Counted from the stretch's first letter, positions 42,201 to 48,602 are shown. The stretch: DNA of 64,000 nt from Epinephelus fuscoguttatus (GCF_011397635.1 NC_064764.1:37298777-37362776); one strand, 5' to 3'. Made by a program: numbers and translations. The notes: a model not told the origin generated them from the sequence alone.

Positions 42201-44470
42201 GGTGTCTTTTAAAAAACCAACACTCGACAGGAACAAGAAGAGGAAAACTGCAGACACATCATGAGTGTTATAATGGTAACAAAGACGTTCCACTGAAACA
42301 GAAATGGAAATGAGGACATGAGCACTTTGGGTAAAATCTTCCATCACAAACAGTTTCAGAAAACTGTTACCATCTTTATATCTGTGAATACGCCTTCATG
42401 TGAGCTCAGGCTCCACTAAATCCATTTTCGTGACTCAGTTTTCCTTCAAGTTCAAAAGAGAAGCTGCTTAAAATACACCTTAGATTTAAGGGTTACAGTG
42501 GTGGAATGTAACTACAGTACATTTACTCAATAACTGTACTGTAAATTTAAGGTACTTGAGTAGAGCTCCCTTCACAAATCTGAAATCAATTATTTATTAT
42601 AATATTTAATTATTAATATGATGTCCCACTGAGAAGAATTAAACACAGTTTTGGGATCTAATTTGGCTGTTTTACGAGTTTAAAGTTACTGTTAGCCACA
42701 TTTACTAAAAACTTTTTATGAAGCTAAAGACTTTTTTTTCCGAAAATACAAATATCACCACCATCACAAAGGCGGTAGTGGAATGTAATGAAGAACATTT
42801 TTTTAAGTACTTGTCGTGTACAGATCTGAGGTACTTGTAGGCTGTTATCTCAGAGGTTATTATTTTACTTTTTACTGCACTGCAATTGTCTGACATAAAC
42901 ATAAAAAATAATAACATAAAATAATAAAAATAGGAAAATGTGAGACGGGTAGCTTCATGATACTGTCTACTGACAGTTTTTTTTCTCTTTCAGTGGTAGG
43001 TCATTGTTGCTGGTGCTTTGTTGTAATTTGCTCCATACGATAAAGCGATCCACTGTCCCACTCACAGTGTTCTCCTTTTAAATGTTATCATCCCTCACAC
43101 TGGCTGCCAATCAGGGCTTTGATGTGTCACACACTTAAAATTCCAACGTGCGAACAGTGACAAATAGGTTCTCCGTGAAGGTTTTTTAAATTAAATTTGT
43201 TTATAGGCCCAATTGAAAATTGCAATAGTGTTGCAACGGTATGATAACGGTCTCAGAGAGTATTGCAGTTTATGGGAATCACGATATCACAGAATCATTA
43301 TTATTATCAGTCAGAATGACCCTCGAAGGAATGAAATCAAAAGTCTCACTACTATAATTGAAACTTGAAACCACTTTTGTTAATGGAAGAAGTGTAAAAA
43401 GTCTCCTCTTGGAAAATAATTAAAATCAAGGAAATTCTCCATTCAGTTGCTTTTTTATTTCAATATTGTAAATAAGTAAATGTACACGGTACATACATCA
43501 ACTTTTATATCCTCCTGAGACCTGAACTTTTGTTTGATGTGGATTTTTAACTTCTCTGAGCTAACTGGGATGACCCAGTGAGAATAAAAAAAATAAATAT
43601 TGTCAACAACAGCAAAGTCCCAATGACCTCAAACAAGATGATAATAAACTCCCAATATCTTCAATGGAGTACTTCCTAATTAACAGTATCTTAGCTTGTT
43701 ACTGTTGCTAAAAATGTTCAAATTTGTTTCCATAGCCTATCAAACATTATTAATCATAAATACACAAGTGTCAGACATGAATGTGATCAGACTGACTTGG
43801 CAGAGATACAGAGATTGCTGGACACGAAAAAAGTGTCCATGAATGAGGACAGCAGGTCTAAGATCAGCAGAATGAAGAATAAGGAAACAGGAAACCAAAA
43901 ATGTGATGTCCTCGGTTATCATGGCATACCATAATATCGGTATATTGCTGCAACCCCACTACCCAGCACTATATAGTTATTTAACTGAGCTCCACTTTTA
44001 CCAATTGCAACATTAACCTGATGAACACATGAATGCATCAGTACATCTAATACATCATAATGAGTACTTGTACTTTTAGAACTTAAGTATATTTTGTGTT
44101 ACTGAACTTTGACTTGAGTGAATCTTTGAATGCAGCACTTTATTTGTTACAGAGTGTTTCTACACTTTAGATCTGATACTTTAACTTTAATATCAGACTT
44201 TAGTTGTGATGAAGGAATCGATCATTACAAACTTATCATAAATGACCAGCAGGGTTCAGACAGAACATGCTCTTCATCATCATCATCATCATCATCATCG
44301 TCCTCTTACTTCTGGTTGTCCGAGGTCTTGAAGAAGTCCACCGAGAAGCCGAAGTAGCTGCCCTCCGGTCCGGAGAACACGGACGGTTTGTCCACATCCA
44401 GATTGAAGGATCCTCCGCGGTGGAAACACGAACACAGCAGGAGGAGCAGAGCGGTCCGTCCCCCGGCCAT
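1..44470 (-). CDS. itgav: Integrin alpha-V, 29 coding exons (3' end beyond window)
   Basis: Cell-surface integrin alpha subunit that pairs with beta subunits and binds RGD ligands such as vitronectin, fibronectin and latent TGF-beta. The exons were joined by reading frame and GT-AG junctions. They sum to 2772 bases (924 codons) with no frame break; human alpha-V is 1048 residues. A signal peptide (about 1-21) precedes the mature start FNLDVD. Propeller calcium loops begin at D248, D302, D368 and D432. Thigh spans about 460-615, calf-1 about 615-760, and calf-2 runs from there to the edge with a furin site RRKR at 879-882. [27 protein letters not shown] and [12 protein letters not shown] favour alpha-V over alpha-5 or alpha-8. 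The ATG has a strong context (GCAGCCATGG). The rest of exon 29, the transmembrane helix and the tail lie left of base 1. Identity and exon chain are firm; exact ends rest on splice-site reading. Confidence 0.96.
88..127. repeat. (AC)n microsatellite before exon 29
   Basis: Pure AC repeat on the + strand, so a UG run in the transcript four bases from the exon 29 acceptor. Confidence 0.95.
1213..1254. repeat. (TG)n microsatellite after exon 28 donor
   Basis: Reads CA in the transcript and starts six bases beyond the exon 28 boundary. Confidence 0.95.
1261..1395 (-). CDS. itgav: itgav exon 28 (furin cleavage site)
   Basis: Residues 852-896. A charged, poorly conserved linker leads to RRKR|DLES (residues 879-886), the site where furin splits alpha-V into heavy and light chains. 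In RNA sense, TG repeats precede the acceptor and CA repeats follow the donor. Confidence 0.94.
1405..1441. repeat. (AC)n microsatellite before exon 28
   Basis: Reads UG in the transcript, followed by a U run and the acceptor AG. Confidence 0.95.
1595..1753 (-). CDS. itgav: itgav exon 27
   Basis: Residues 799-851. [20 protein letters not shown] and [17 protein letters not shown]; several N-glycosylation sites. Confidence 0.95.
2313..2418 (-). CDS. itgav: itgav exon 26
   Basis: Residues 763-798. [14 protein letters not shown] and [12 protein letters not shown] match the calf-2 start of alpha-V. A TG tract (RNA sense) lies just before the acceptor. Confidence 0.95.
2422..2448. repeat. (AC)n microsatellite before exon 26
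   Basis: UG run in the transcript ending at the CCAG acceptor of exon 26. Confidence 0.95.
2599..2627. repeat. (TG)n microsatellite after exon 25 donor
   Basis: CA run in the transcript beginning inside the donor (GTAACACACA). Pairs with the UG run at the other end of the same 212-bp intron. Confidence 0.95.
2631..2711 (-). CDS. itgav: itgav exon 25
   Basis: Residues 736-762. [20 protein letters not shown] joins calf-1 to calf-2. A CA tract (RNA sense) follows the donor. Confidence 0.95.
2910..3150. repeat. Pyrimidine-rich (CCTT)n-like tract
   Basis: Degenerate CCTT/CTTT repeats over about 240 bp inside intron 24. Confidence 0.8.
3624..5092 (+). mobile_element. THAP-domain element, truncated copy, interrupted
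   Basis: Nearly identical to 51888-52793. It lacks the left terminus and the first THAP codons, has a one-base loss that shifts the THAP frame, and has a stop in the opposite-strand ORF. A hAT miniature element is inserted at 4510-5046. The right end GGCTTAGCCATAGGTCAATTG-like terminus is retained. Confidence 0.85.
4510..5046. mobile_element. hAT-type miniature element, copy 1
   Basis: 537 bp bounded by perfect 15-bp inverted repeats CAGCGTTGCCAGGTG. Flanks TGTCTGAG / TGTCCGAG are a 7/8 match, fitting an 8-bp hAT target duplication. Subterminal ATTATCGTAC words recur near both ends. No ORF. Confidence 0.9.
5090..5235 (+). mobile_element. SINE body fragment
   Basis: GGCTGTTCCATCAGTGTGT and GCCACCAGTGTATGAATG match the body of the SINE copies near 40.4 and 50.6 kb. 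The tRNA-like head is missing. Confidence 0.6.
5705..5960 (+). mobile_element. Non-LTR retrotransposon C-terminal remnant
   Basis: Translation gives [17 protein letters not shown] and, after frame changes, PYISELL and [10 protein letters not shown], the typical end of a Jockey/L2-group fish LINE reverse transcriptase. A fragment of the MITE seen near 23.5 and 38.0 kb follows. Confidence 0.7.
6215..6294 (-). CDS. itgav: itgav exon 24
   Basis: Residues 710-735. [20 protein letters not shown] is nearly the human alpha-V text. Ends with two bases of a split serine codon. Confidence 0.96.
6507..6599 (-). CDS. itgav: itgav exon 23
   Basis: Residues 679-709. [20 protein letters not shown] and NPMKGGTK; calf-1 disulfide. 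Phase 0 on both sides. Confidence 0.96.
6850..8042 (-). mobile_element. TTAA-flanked long inverted-repeat element (Kolobok/T2-like)
   Basis: Bounded by TTAA at 6850-6853 and 8039-8042. The ends read AGGGAAATTTCGG inward from both sides. Arms of about 360 bp (6854-7214 and 7682-8038) are near-perfect inverted copies around a 467-bp centre with one ORF. The TTAAAGGG start and TTAA target fit the Kolobok/T2 group. No transposase is present, so it is probably non-autonomous. Lies in itgav intron 22. Confidence 0.85.
7219..7608 (-). CDS. ORF with P2X7-type cysteine/zinc motif inside transposon
   Basis: 129 codons, almost filling the space between the two inverted arms. The N-terminus is acidic ([14 protein letters not shown]), then [20 protein letters not shown], a charged helix, then [20 protein letters not shown] (residues 69-88). 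The W-C-x-C ... PTEEE ... C-x-C pattern resembles the zinc-binding intracellular domain of P2X7 receptors, a domain also found in stand-alone transposon-linked fish proteins. No membrane segment, so not a receptor. Seen directly: an open frame with patterned cysteines. Inferred: an accessory protein carried by the element. Expression is unknown and it could be a remnant. Confidence 0.6.
   Translation of the reverse strand: MADFLPDFDFVEEEFDFAEFDGRPYLFEPEYTDEELREIEERRREREVQQVEDERGGMAAARLRSSEDWWCTCECCAPVPTEEECLCSKEWDQLQPYFQGLDVTEDETPPPGVVSSWALSRAGEISGTV
8189..8333 (-). CDS. itgav: itgav exon 22
   Basis: Residues 630-678. [20 protein letters not shown] and GAYEAELHV are the calf-1 start. The next intron holds the TTAA inverted-repeat element. 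Confidence 0.96.
8594..8661 (-). CDS. itgav: itgav exon 21 (genu loop)
   Basis: Residues 608-629. [19 protein letters not shown] is the conserved thigh/calf-1 genu calcium site. Confidence 0.96.
8786..8923 (-). CDS. itgav: itgav exon 20
   Basis: Residues 562-607. [20 protein letters not shown] and PSNVTKQ; end of the thigh. Phase 0 on both sides. Confidence 0.96.
9369..9523 (-). CDS. itgav: itgav exon 19
   Basis: Residues 510-561. [19 protein letters not shown] and a cysteine-bearing segment ending EVFLR (thigh). NMT is a likely N-glycosylation site. Confidence 0.95.
9679..9734 (-). CDS. itgav: itgav exon 18
   Basis: Residues 491-509. Continues [19 protein letters not shown] of the thigh. 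Codons at both ends are split and agree with the neighbours. Confidence 0.95.
9980..10087 (-). CDS. itgav: itgav exon 17
   Basis: Residues 455-490. [15 protein letters not shown] begins the thigh domain; KTCTLPG carries its first disulfide cysteine. Confidence 0.95.
11858..11903 (-). CDS. itgav: itgav exon 16
   Basis: A 46-bp exon, residues 440-454 ([14 protein letters not shown]), last propeller strand. Confidence 0.95.
11959..12006. repeat. (TG)n microsatellite after exon 15 donor
   Basis: Reads CA in the transcript and begins in the donor itself (GTACACAC). Confidence 0.95.
12009..12102 (-). CDS. itgav: itgav exon 15 (fourth calcium loop)
   Basis: Residues 409-439. [21 protein letters not shown] contains the fourth calcium loop from D432. 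A long CA repeat (RNA sense) begins right after the donor. Confidence 0.95.
12181..12278 (-). CDS. itgav: itgav exon 14
   Basis: Residues 376-408. [10 protein letters not shown] closes the third calcium loop and gives the GAP strand, followed by [12 protein letters not shown]. Confidence 0.95.
12363..12492 (-). CDS. itgav: itgav exon 13 (third calcium loop)
   Basis: Residues 333-375. [17 protein letters not shown] is the FG-GAP strand plus the third calcium loop (from D368). Confidence 0.95.
12778..13020 (-). mobile_element. Fish LINE/SINE 3' tail with (AATC)n
   Basis: On the minus strand it ends GATATTGGGCTTTATAAATA then ATTG repeats, a very common fish retroposon 3' end. Related tails lie at 54300-54412 and 57955-58080. 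Confidence 0.7.
13539..14568. mobile_element. hAT-type element with nested second hAT family
   Basis: Ends TAGGGATGCAC / TGCATCCCTA, flanked by a perfect 8-bp duplication GTTAACAC (13531-13538 and 14569-14576). From 13676 to about 14385 the interior matches, in reverse, the element at 34388-35178, including one of its termini. No intact transposase. Confidence 0.9.
14949..14990. repeat. (TG)n microsatellite after exon 12 donor
   Basis: CA run in the transcript directly after the GTAGGAAA donor. Confidence 0.95.
14999..15074 (-). CDS. itgav: itgav exon 12
   Basis: Residues 307-332. [14 protein letters not shown] then [19 protein letters not shown] is diagnostic of alpha-V. In RNA sense, CA repeats follow the donor and TG repeats precede the acceptor. 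Confidence 0.96.
15083..15135. repeat. (AC)n microsatellite before exon 12
   Basis: UG run in the transcript ending eight bases before the exon 12 acceptor. Confidence 0.95.
15929..16511. mobile_element. MITE-like element
   Basis: Imperfect inverted ends GTGTCTCAAGTCACATACTT and, reversed, GTGTTTCTCAAGTTGCATAC. No coding content. Target duplication not resolved. Confidence 0.55.
16918..16960. repeat. (CA)n microsatellite
   Basis: Pure dinucleotide repeat in intron 11. Confidence 0.95.
18125..18177 (-). CDS. itgav: itgav exon 11 (second calcium loop)
   Basis: Residues 290-307. [18 protein letters not shown] holds the FG-GAP strand and most of the second calcium loop, completed by exon 12. 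Confidence 0.95.
18381..18427. repeat. (GAG)n trinucleotide repeat
   Basis: GAGGAG run in intron 10. Confidence 0.9.
19600..19656 (-). CDS. itgav: itgav exon 10
   Basis: Residues 271-289 ([19 protein letters not shown]), phase 0 on both sides. NFT is a likely N-glycosylation site. Confidence 0.95.
19834..19858. repeat. (TG)n microsatellite after exon 9 donor
   Basis: CA run in the transcript about 20 bases beyond the exon 9 donor. Confidence 0.9.
19877..19920 (-). CDS. itgav: itgav exon 9
   Basis: A 44-bp exon, residues 256-270 ([14 protein letters not shown]). Donor TAT|GTAAGT, acceptor CTACAG|AT. Confidence 0.95.
20156..20200 (-). CDS. itgav: itgav exon 8 (first calcium loop)
   Basis: Residues 241-255. 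[14 protein letters not shown] provides the first D-x-N-x-D-G calcium-binding loop; the closing aspartate is split with exon 9. Confidence 0.95.
20276..20309. repeat. (TG)n microsatellite after exon 7 donor
   Basis: CA run in the transcript directly after the exon 7 donor GTAACC. Confidence 0.95.
20315..20437 (-). CDS. itgav: itgav exon 7
   Basis: Residues 200-240. Starts at [11 protein letters not shown] and ends YDDSYL; the DD pair includes the equivalent of human Asp218. A CA repeat (RNA sense) follows the donor. Confidence 0.95.
20496..21322. mobile_element. DNA-element-like repeat with imperfect inverted ends
   Basis: Left end TATGCCGGGTTCACACCACA; right end reversed TAATGCCGTGCACACACTAC. 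No transposase ORF. Boundaries approximate. Confidence 0.5.
21540..21574. repeat. (TG)n microsatellite
   Basis: Pure TG run in intron 6; a CA run lies nearby at 21687-21710. Confidence 0.95.
22778..22823 (-). CDS. itgav: itgav exon 6
   Basis: A 46-bp exon for residues 185-199. [13 protein letters not shown] includes the tyrosine equivalent to human alpha-V Tyr178 of the ligand pocket. Confidence 0.95.
23060..23612. mobile_element. MITE-like repeat, copy 1
   Basis: Shares long stretches, in reverse, with 37998-38690: AATGCCATATGCTTGTGCTA-like and GGTTTCAGCTTAC words, and the end TATAAATACTGC. Inverted ends contain TTTATACT. A partial copy lies at 53640-53900. Confidence 0.6.
23725..23786 (-). 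CDS. itgav: itgav exon 5
   Basis: Residues 164-184. Reads [21 protein letters not shown]. The position aligned with human mature Asp150, a ligand-arginine contact, is Glu here. Donor AAAG|GTACCA. Confidence 0.94.
23891..24005 (-). CDS. itgav: itgav exon 4
   Basis: Residues 126-163 plus one base. Contains ACAPLYQW and [10 protein letters not shown]. The only donor that fits the phase is A|GTCTGT, which is weak at positions +3 to +6. The exon ends at CRS, just before the RGD-pocket loop. Confidence 0.93.
24111..24202 (-). CDS. itgav: itgav exon 3
   Basis: Residues 95-125. Carries [15 protein letters not shown], a strongly conserved alpha-V/alpha-5/alpha-8 propeller segment. Acceptor TTTGCAG|ATGAC, donor CCTG|GTGAGAA. 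Confidence 0.95.
24350..24655 (+). mobile_element. LINE reverse-transcriptase remnant
   Basis: Plus-strand translation gives [20 protein letters not shown], then [17 protein letters not shown] with the catalytic ADD, then VGDFRR. This is the palm of a Jockey-group fish LINE. It is short, shifted and has internal losses. Confidence 0.8.
24830..25610. repeat. Repeat with oestrogen-response palindromes, intron 2 copy
   Basis: GGTCACAGTGACC occurs at 25290-25302 and 25428-25440, followed by TTGACCTTTGACC direct repeats. Same family as 45300-46530. Flanked on both sides by similar AAACTAAAACTAAAC-rich sequence (about 24660-24780 and 25620-25720). Confidence 0.85.
27761..27956. repeat. Two (CA)n microsatellites
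   Basis: CA runs at about 27761-27792 and 27889-27956, the second interrupted by CGCACG. Confidence 0.9.
28076..29275. repeat. 9-bp minisatellite (RGGTCTGNA), about 1.2 kb
   Basis: Over 100 variants of GGGTCTGAA / GGGTCTGTA / GGGTCTGCA. At 28351-28486 a 42-bp higher-order unit (GGGTTAGTAGGGTCTTCATC) repeats three to four times. The long ORFs across it are repeat artefacts. Confidence 0.95.
30231..30258. repeat. (TG)n microsatellite
   Basis: Short TG run in intron 2. Confidence 0.9.
34388..35178. mobile_element. hAT-type element with perfect target duplication
   Basis: Ends TAGTGTTGTATACTGGTACC / GGTACCGTGACAACACTA, flanked by perfect 8-bp GTTACTAG (34380-34387 and 35179-35186). Shares its interior with 13676-14385. 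No intact transposase. Confidence 0.9.
35184..37700. mobile_element. hAT-like element split by another repeat
   Basis: The left part starts TAGGGATGTAAGGATTCATC and includes ATCAATATATCAATTCAATG, a motif also decayed near 29570. Similar sequence resumes near 37630-37700 (AGATGCATCGCAATGCAGAC). The gap is filled by 35531-37063. The right boundary is uncertain. Confidence 0.5.
35531..37063. mobile_element. Inverted-repeat element (CCTGTATCACGAAGC ends)
   Basis: Left GGTCCTGTATCACGAAGC and right GCTTCGTGATACAGGCC are inverted repeats, with TAACCCTGGG/CCCAGGTTA-type subterminal words. A common fish DNA-element type. The interior holds no recognisable protein. Confidence 0.75.
37998..38690. mobile_element. 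MITE-like repeat, copy 2, with internal duplication
   Basis: Reverse orientation relative to 23060-23612. The segment TGGCTTCATATGAG ... AATGCCATATGCTTGTGCTA occurs twice (about 38229 and 38425). Confidence 0.65.
39594..39715 (-). CDS. itgav: itgav exon 2
   Basis: Residues 54-95. Contains [12 protein letters not shown] (propeller blade 1) and the cysteine pair of the first small disulfide loop (CPWKSSAC). Acceptor CTTAG|GTCAG, donor CTCAG|GTACC. Flanked by the two longest introns. Confidence 0.95.
40312..41143 (-). mobile_element. tRNA-derived SINE, split by hAT element
   Basis: On the minus strand it starts GCTGTGGCTCAGAGGTAGAG (Pol III A box TGGCTCAGAGG), then GTGGTTCGATCC (B box), then a body ending in GGCCCATTTACC. 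A hAT miniature element (40564-41081) is inserted at the B box. A second, uninterrupted copy is at 50505-50795. Confidence 0.8.
40564..41081. mobile_element. hAT-type miniature element, copy 2
   Basis: 518 bp, same family as 4510-5046. Ends CAGCGTTGCCAGGTG / CACATGGCAACGCTG. Flanks GACGGAAC / GATCGAAC are a diverged 8-bp duplication. Confidence 0.88.
43226..43961. mobile_element. hAT-like element, copy 1
   Basis: Ends TAGTGTTGCAACGGTATG and CGGTATATTGCTGCAAC. The interior (GTGTAAAAAGTCTCCTCTTG) matches the reverse of 49060-49170. Confidence 0.65.
44310..44470 (-). CDS. itgav: itgav exon 1 (start codon, signal peptide)
   Basis: Codes residues 1-53 plus two bases of codon 54. A hydrophobic leucine run (residues 8-12) forms the signal peptide, then comes [20 protein letters not shown], the first propeller strand. 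Donor is CAGAA|GTAAGAGG. A short CAT trinucleotide repeat follows in the intron. Confidence 0.95.
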
Positions 44471-45050
44471 GGCTGCTGCTGCTGCGGGTTAAAGCGATGG
44501 AAACCACCGATGGAGGTGATCCGGTGATGTTAGCTAACGAGCTGCGGTCCGAGTCACTTTACACTGATTTAAAATCTAACAGCAGCTCTCCTCCATCACC
44601 GCACACACTACAAGTACGTCATGGAAGTGTTTAAAACCACCGATGGAGGTGATCCGGTGATGTTAGCTAACGAGCTGCGGTCCGAGTCACTTTACACTGA
44701 TTTAAAATCTAACAGCAGCTCTCCTCCATCACCGCACACACTACAAGTACGTCATGGAAGTGTTTAATGTTTAACAAGCCGCTGTTTCCGGTGTTACCGA
44801 CGCCGTCAGACACCGCAGCCGAAGATAAGAGCCCAGAGTTCGGTCCGGTTCTGTCCGGCGGTCCGTTAGCTTGTTTTAGCCGATAAAAGCAGGAGAAATA
44901 CGGGGACGGTCCTGGGGAGAGGCCGCGACTCAGTGGAAGTGTCACTTCACCAGCTGACGTCAGGTTACATTGAAGACTACACCGCATCCGGTTCATCCCC
45001 TTCAAAATAAAAGCACCAGTCACACGAGGGTTGGGAGTTGTTTCTAACTG
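44471..45050 (-). promoter_or_regulatory. itgav: itgav 5' UTR and proximal promoter region
   Basis: CpG-rich sequence (densest about 44780-44960) directly upstream of the start codon. It contains two copies of a 133-bp unit, each with a CRE-like TGACGTA (minus strand; 44615-44621 and 44748-44754) and a short upstream ORF MEESCC-stop (44576-44596 and 44709-44729). No TATA box stands out. The transcription start cannot be placed, so whether the upstream ORFs lie in the mRNA is unknown. Confidence 0.55.
44501..44766. repeat. Perfect 133-bp tandem duplication upstream of itgav ATG
   Basis: Bases 44501-44633 and 44634-44766 read identically throughout. The nearer copy ends about 30 bp from the start codon. 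Identity implies a very recent duplication or an assembly artefact. Confidence 0.95.
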
Positions 45051-45299
45051 AAGACACGGCCTAAGTTTAATTTAGACAAAATGTTTATCATAATATATTT
45101 AGACAAAATTAAATCTAGTCAAAATAAATTACATGTTATAGTAGTTTTTCACAAATAGTGATTTTGCCTTGAAGTTTTAGTATATAACAATAAACATAGT
45201 CATATACATACACATAAACACACACATATACATAAATAATAGTAACATATACAAAAATTTGTTTAGAATGTGGGAAAAAAGTTTAAAAAAGACTACATC

Positions 45300-46530
45300 C
45301 ATGTCTGTCTAAGCTCATGTGGAGCCATGACCGTAGACAATGCTTTGAACATGGAAAACATAGACGCTTCACACACATCTTCAAGCCGACAGCCAGAAGA
45401 TTTGTACAATCAGCTTAGTTTCTAGATTAGTGTCACCAGTTCAGTCTGAGATATGATGATGATTAATGACCAGAGAAATGTTTTATGCAGAATATTATGA
45501 TGTCACAGTGAAGTTGACCTTTGACCCTTCGGATATAAAATGTCATCACATGATCATTTTATCCCGTTAGACATTTGTATGAAATTTTATCATAATTAGC
45601 ACATGAATTCTTTAGTTATGGATGAAAACATGTTTTATGACGCACACCTCGTAAGCCTTGCCCTTTGATGTTTGACCACCAAAATCTAATCAGTTAACCG
45701 TTGAGTCCAAGTTGATGTTTGTTCCAAATTTAAGGGAATTCCCAGAAAGCCTTCTTGAGGTTTTACTTTCACAAGAATGCACAGGATACAAGGTCACAGT
45801 GACCTTTAACCTTTGACCACCAAAATCTAATCAGTTAATTGCTGAGCCCAAGTTGATGTTTGTGCCAAATTTGAGGGAATTCCCAGAAGGCCCTCTTGAG
45901 GTTTTGCTTTCACAAGAATGCACAGGATACAAGGTCACAGTGACCTTTAACCTTTGACCACCAAAATCTAATCAGTTAATTGCTGAGCCCAAGTGGATGT
46001 TTGTGCCAAATTTGAGGGAATTCCCAGAAGGCCCTCTTGAGGTTTTGCTTTCACAAGAATGTGCAGGATACAAGGTCGCAGTGACATTTAACCTTTGACC
46101 ACCAAAATCTAATCAGTTCATTGTTGAATCCAAGTTGATGTTTGTGCCAAATCTGAGGGAATTCCCAGAAAGCCCTCTTGAGGTTTTGCTTTCACAAGAA
46201 TGCACAGGATACAAGGTCACAGTGACCTTTAACCTTTGACCACCAAAATCTAATCAGTTAATTGCTGAGCCCAAGTGGATGTTTGTGCCAAATTTGAGGG
46301 AATTCCCAGAAGGCCCTCTTGAGGTTTTGCTTTCACAAGAATGTGCAGGATACAAGGTCGCAGTGACCTTTAACCTTTGACCACCAAAATCAGTTCATTG
46401 TTGTGTCCAAGTTGATGTTTGTACCAAATTTGATGAAAAATTCTGTCAGTGCGTTCGGGAGATATCTTGTTCATGAGAATGGGATGGACGTACATCTGTT
46501 TGTACAGACCACATGCCTCCAGCTGTGGCT
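45300..46530. repeat. 141-bp satellite with oestrogen-response palindromes
   Basis: Five units with a 140-141-bp spacing (AGGTC starts at 45791, 45932, 46073, 46213, 46354). Perfect GGTCACAGTGACC at 45792-45804, 45933-45945 and 46214-46226; the other two units have GGTCGCAGTGAC. Each is followed by TTTAACCTTTGACC. Lies 1-2 kb upstream of the itgav start codon. Confidence 0.92.
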
Positions 46531-47274
46531 ATTACTGGTGCAGATGCATACAAATATCTACAATATACCTATTTTAAAATAACAGAGACATACATTTTGT
46601 GCAAGAATATGCAAAATATGGACCAAAGAATGTGTGTGAAAGGTCACAGTATAATGAGAATAAGAATAGGTCAGGTATGTGTGCTCATACTAGAGCGGCG
46701 ACTGCAGTTTCAAACTCAGCTCTATTGTTTCAGAGACCTCAGGGACTCAATGTGTCAAAAAATGATACTGAAACTAGATTTTGCAAAGATTTCACAGGTA
46801 CTTATACTTTACTTGATTTACTTAATATATTTAACTATGCTTTTATTCTGAAGGTCAAATATGTTTCCTGTGTTTTCCTGTCTCTGTGCGTTCAACTTGA
46901 CGCAGCAGATTCCTGATGCACAACAGGAAGTTCATTCCACACACTTCTGTAAGACAGACAGGCGTCGCCAGTAATACAGACATTTTATTTTGTAGGGGAT
47001 TTTATTTTCCTGTTTGTCATATGGTTTTTCCTACACAGTGTTTTTTTCCTGCTGTCATGTGTTCATCCTGGATCATCCACTCATCAGAATCACCTGCCTG
47101 CAGTGTTGAAATAAAACAAAGTACATTACTCAAGTACCGTACTTAAATATTTTGTAGTTACACCTCAACCAAGCATTTACATTTTATGCTACTTTATACT
47201 TCTACTCTGATAGATCTCTGAGGGAATATTGTACTTTTTATTCCACTACATTTATTTGTTATACTTAGCTAATA

Positions 47275-47755
47275 TTTTCCATCCATTTTCATCCACTTAC
47301 CTAGGGACGGGTCGCGGGGGCAGCAGGCCAAGTAAAGCACCCGAGACATCCCTCTCCCCAGCAACGCTTCCCAGCTCCTCCTGGAGGACCCCAAGGTGTT
47401 CCCAGGCCAGATGAGATATATAATCCCTCCGGCGTGTTCTGGGTCTGACCCGGGGCCTCCTACCAGTGGGACATACCTGGAACACCTCTAACAGGAGGAG
47501 CCCAGGAGGATCCTGATCAGAAGCCTGAACCACCTCAAATGACCCCTTTCGACGTGAGGGAGCAGCAGCTCTACTCTGAGCTCCTTCCAGATGTCCGAGC
47601 TCCTCCCCCTATCTCTAAGGCTGAGCCCAGACACCCCATGAGGGAAACTCATTTTGGTCGCTTGTATCTACGATCTCATTCTTCTGGTCACTACCCAGAG
47701 CTCATGACCACAGGTGAGGGTTGGGACGTACATGGACCAGTAAATCGAAAGCTCT
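47275..47755 (-). mobile_element. LINE C-terminal fragment
   Basis: Minus-strand translation gives CPTGRRPRVRPRTRRRDYIS and LAWEHLGVLQEELGSVAGER, then LLPPRPVPR, the typical end of an endonuclease/RT fish LINE. 5'-truncated. Probably the same family as the copy at 58135-60440, which lacks this part. Confidence 0.8.
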
Positions 47756-48596
47756 TGATTTAATAGATGCCGATTCAAATAATTAATACAAACAATAATA
47801 ATCAAATAAATGATGATGTATTCTTACAGATGAAACTACCCAGCAGTATATAAAGTCATTAAAATGTGCTCCACCTTTACCTTGTATACTGGGACGAGGA
47901 CAGTACTCCATTTAAATGACCTAGTTGAGCTACAACAGTACCTTGACTAAACTGTGCGTGTAAACGCACTGACTGATTTACAAATGGTCATTTTGTGGCC
48001 GAAGAGTTCCTAAAAGTTAAAGTTTTGAGTACTTCCTCCACTTTCCCATGATTCCATGGAGATTCTGTATAATAGTACTGTGAAATTATAAAAATAAAAG
48101 GTACAGTTGTACTACTATTTTTCATGAAAAATCAAACGTGACACTAAATTGATAAACAGGACATTATGTTTATAAATGTTAAGTGTTGTTACTGTAATTG
48201 AAGCACTCTCTGACACAAGAATTTCCTTGGGGATAAATAAAGTTCTGTTGAAGTGAATTGCCGCCTTAACACGTTGAACTTCGGATACTTTCATGCAAAC
48301 AAATGATCTTCTATACAGTTGCTAATTCTTTGCACTTCATATCTACAACTGGTCAAATATTAGTCAATGCATCCAGCTCCACTGAGTCACAACCCTTTGT
48401 TCTTTCAGCGTCTATAAATCCACTAACAGTCATGTCCGGGCAGAAACTGCTCTGATGCAAATCAAGCTGAGGGCTTTTCGTCTTATTTGGCCATGAGCTG
48501 CTCTGAATCACTTCTACAATGAAGTGTGCACTAAAGAATGTGTGGCAGGGCTCCCATGAGATCCACAGGAGGGGGGAGGTTAGTGTTTGTATATAT

Positions 48597-48602
<6 letters not shown>

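Larger units (their letters stand above)
39716..44309 (-). other. itgav intron 1
   Basis: No coding sequence recognised. Contains a tRNA-derived SINE split by a hAT miniature element (40312-41143), a hAT-like element (43226-43961), copies of a repeat rich in ACTTGAGTA words (42490-42560, about 44050) and a CAT trinucleotide tract (44273-44299). Confidence 0.7.

Noticed and set aside
1..44470. Assignment as integrin alpha-5 or alpha-8
   Set aside because: The exon 5 loop is alpha-8-like, but exons 12, 15-16, 20 and 24 match alpha-V far better.
46513..46916. 112- and 105-codon overlapping plus-strand ORFs
   Set aside because: Different frames of the same AT-rich stretch after the ERE satellite; no domain or start context.
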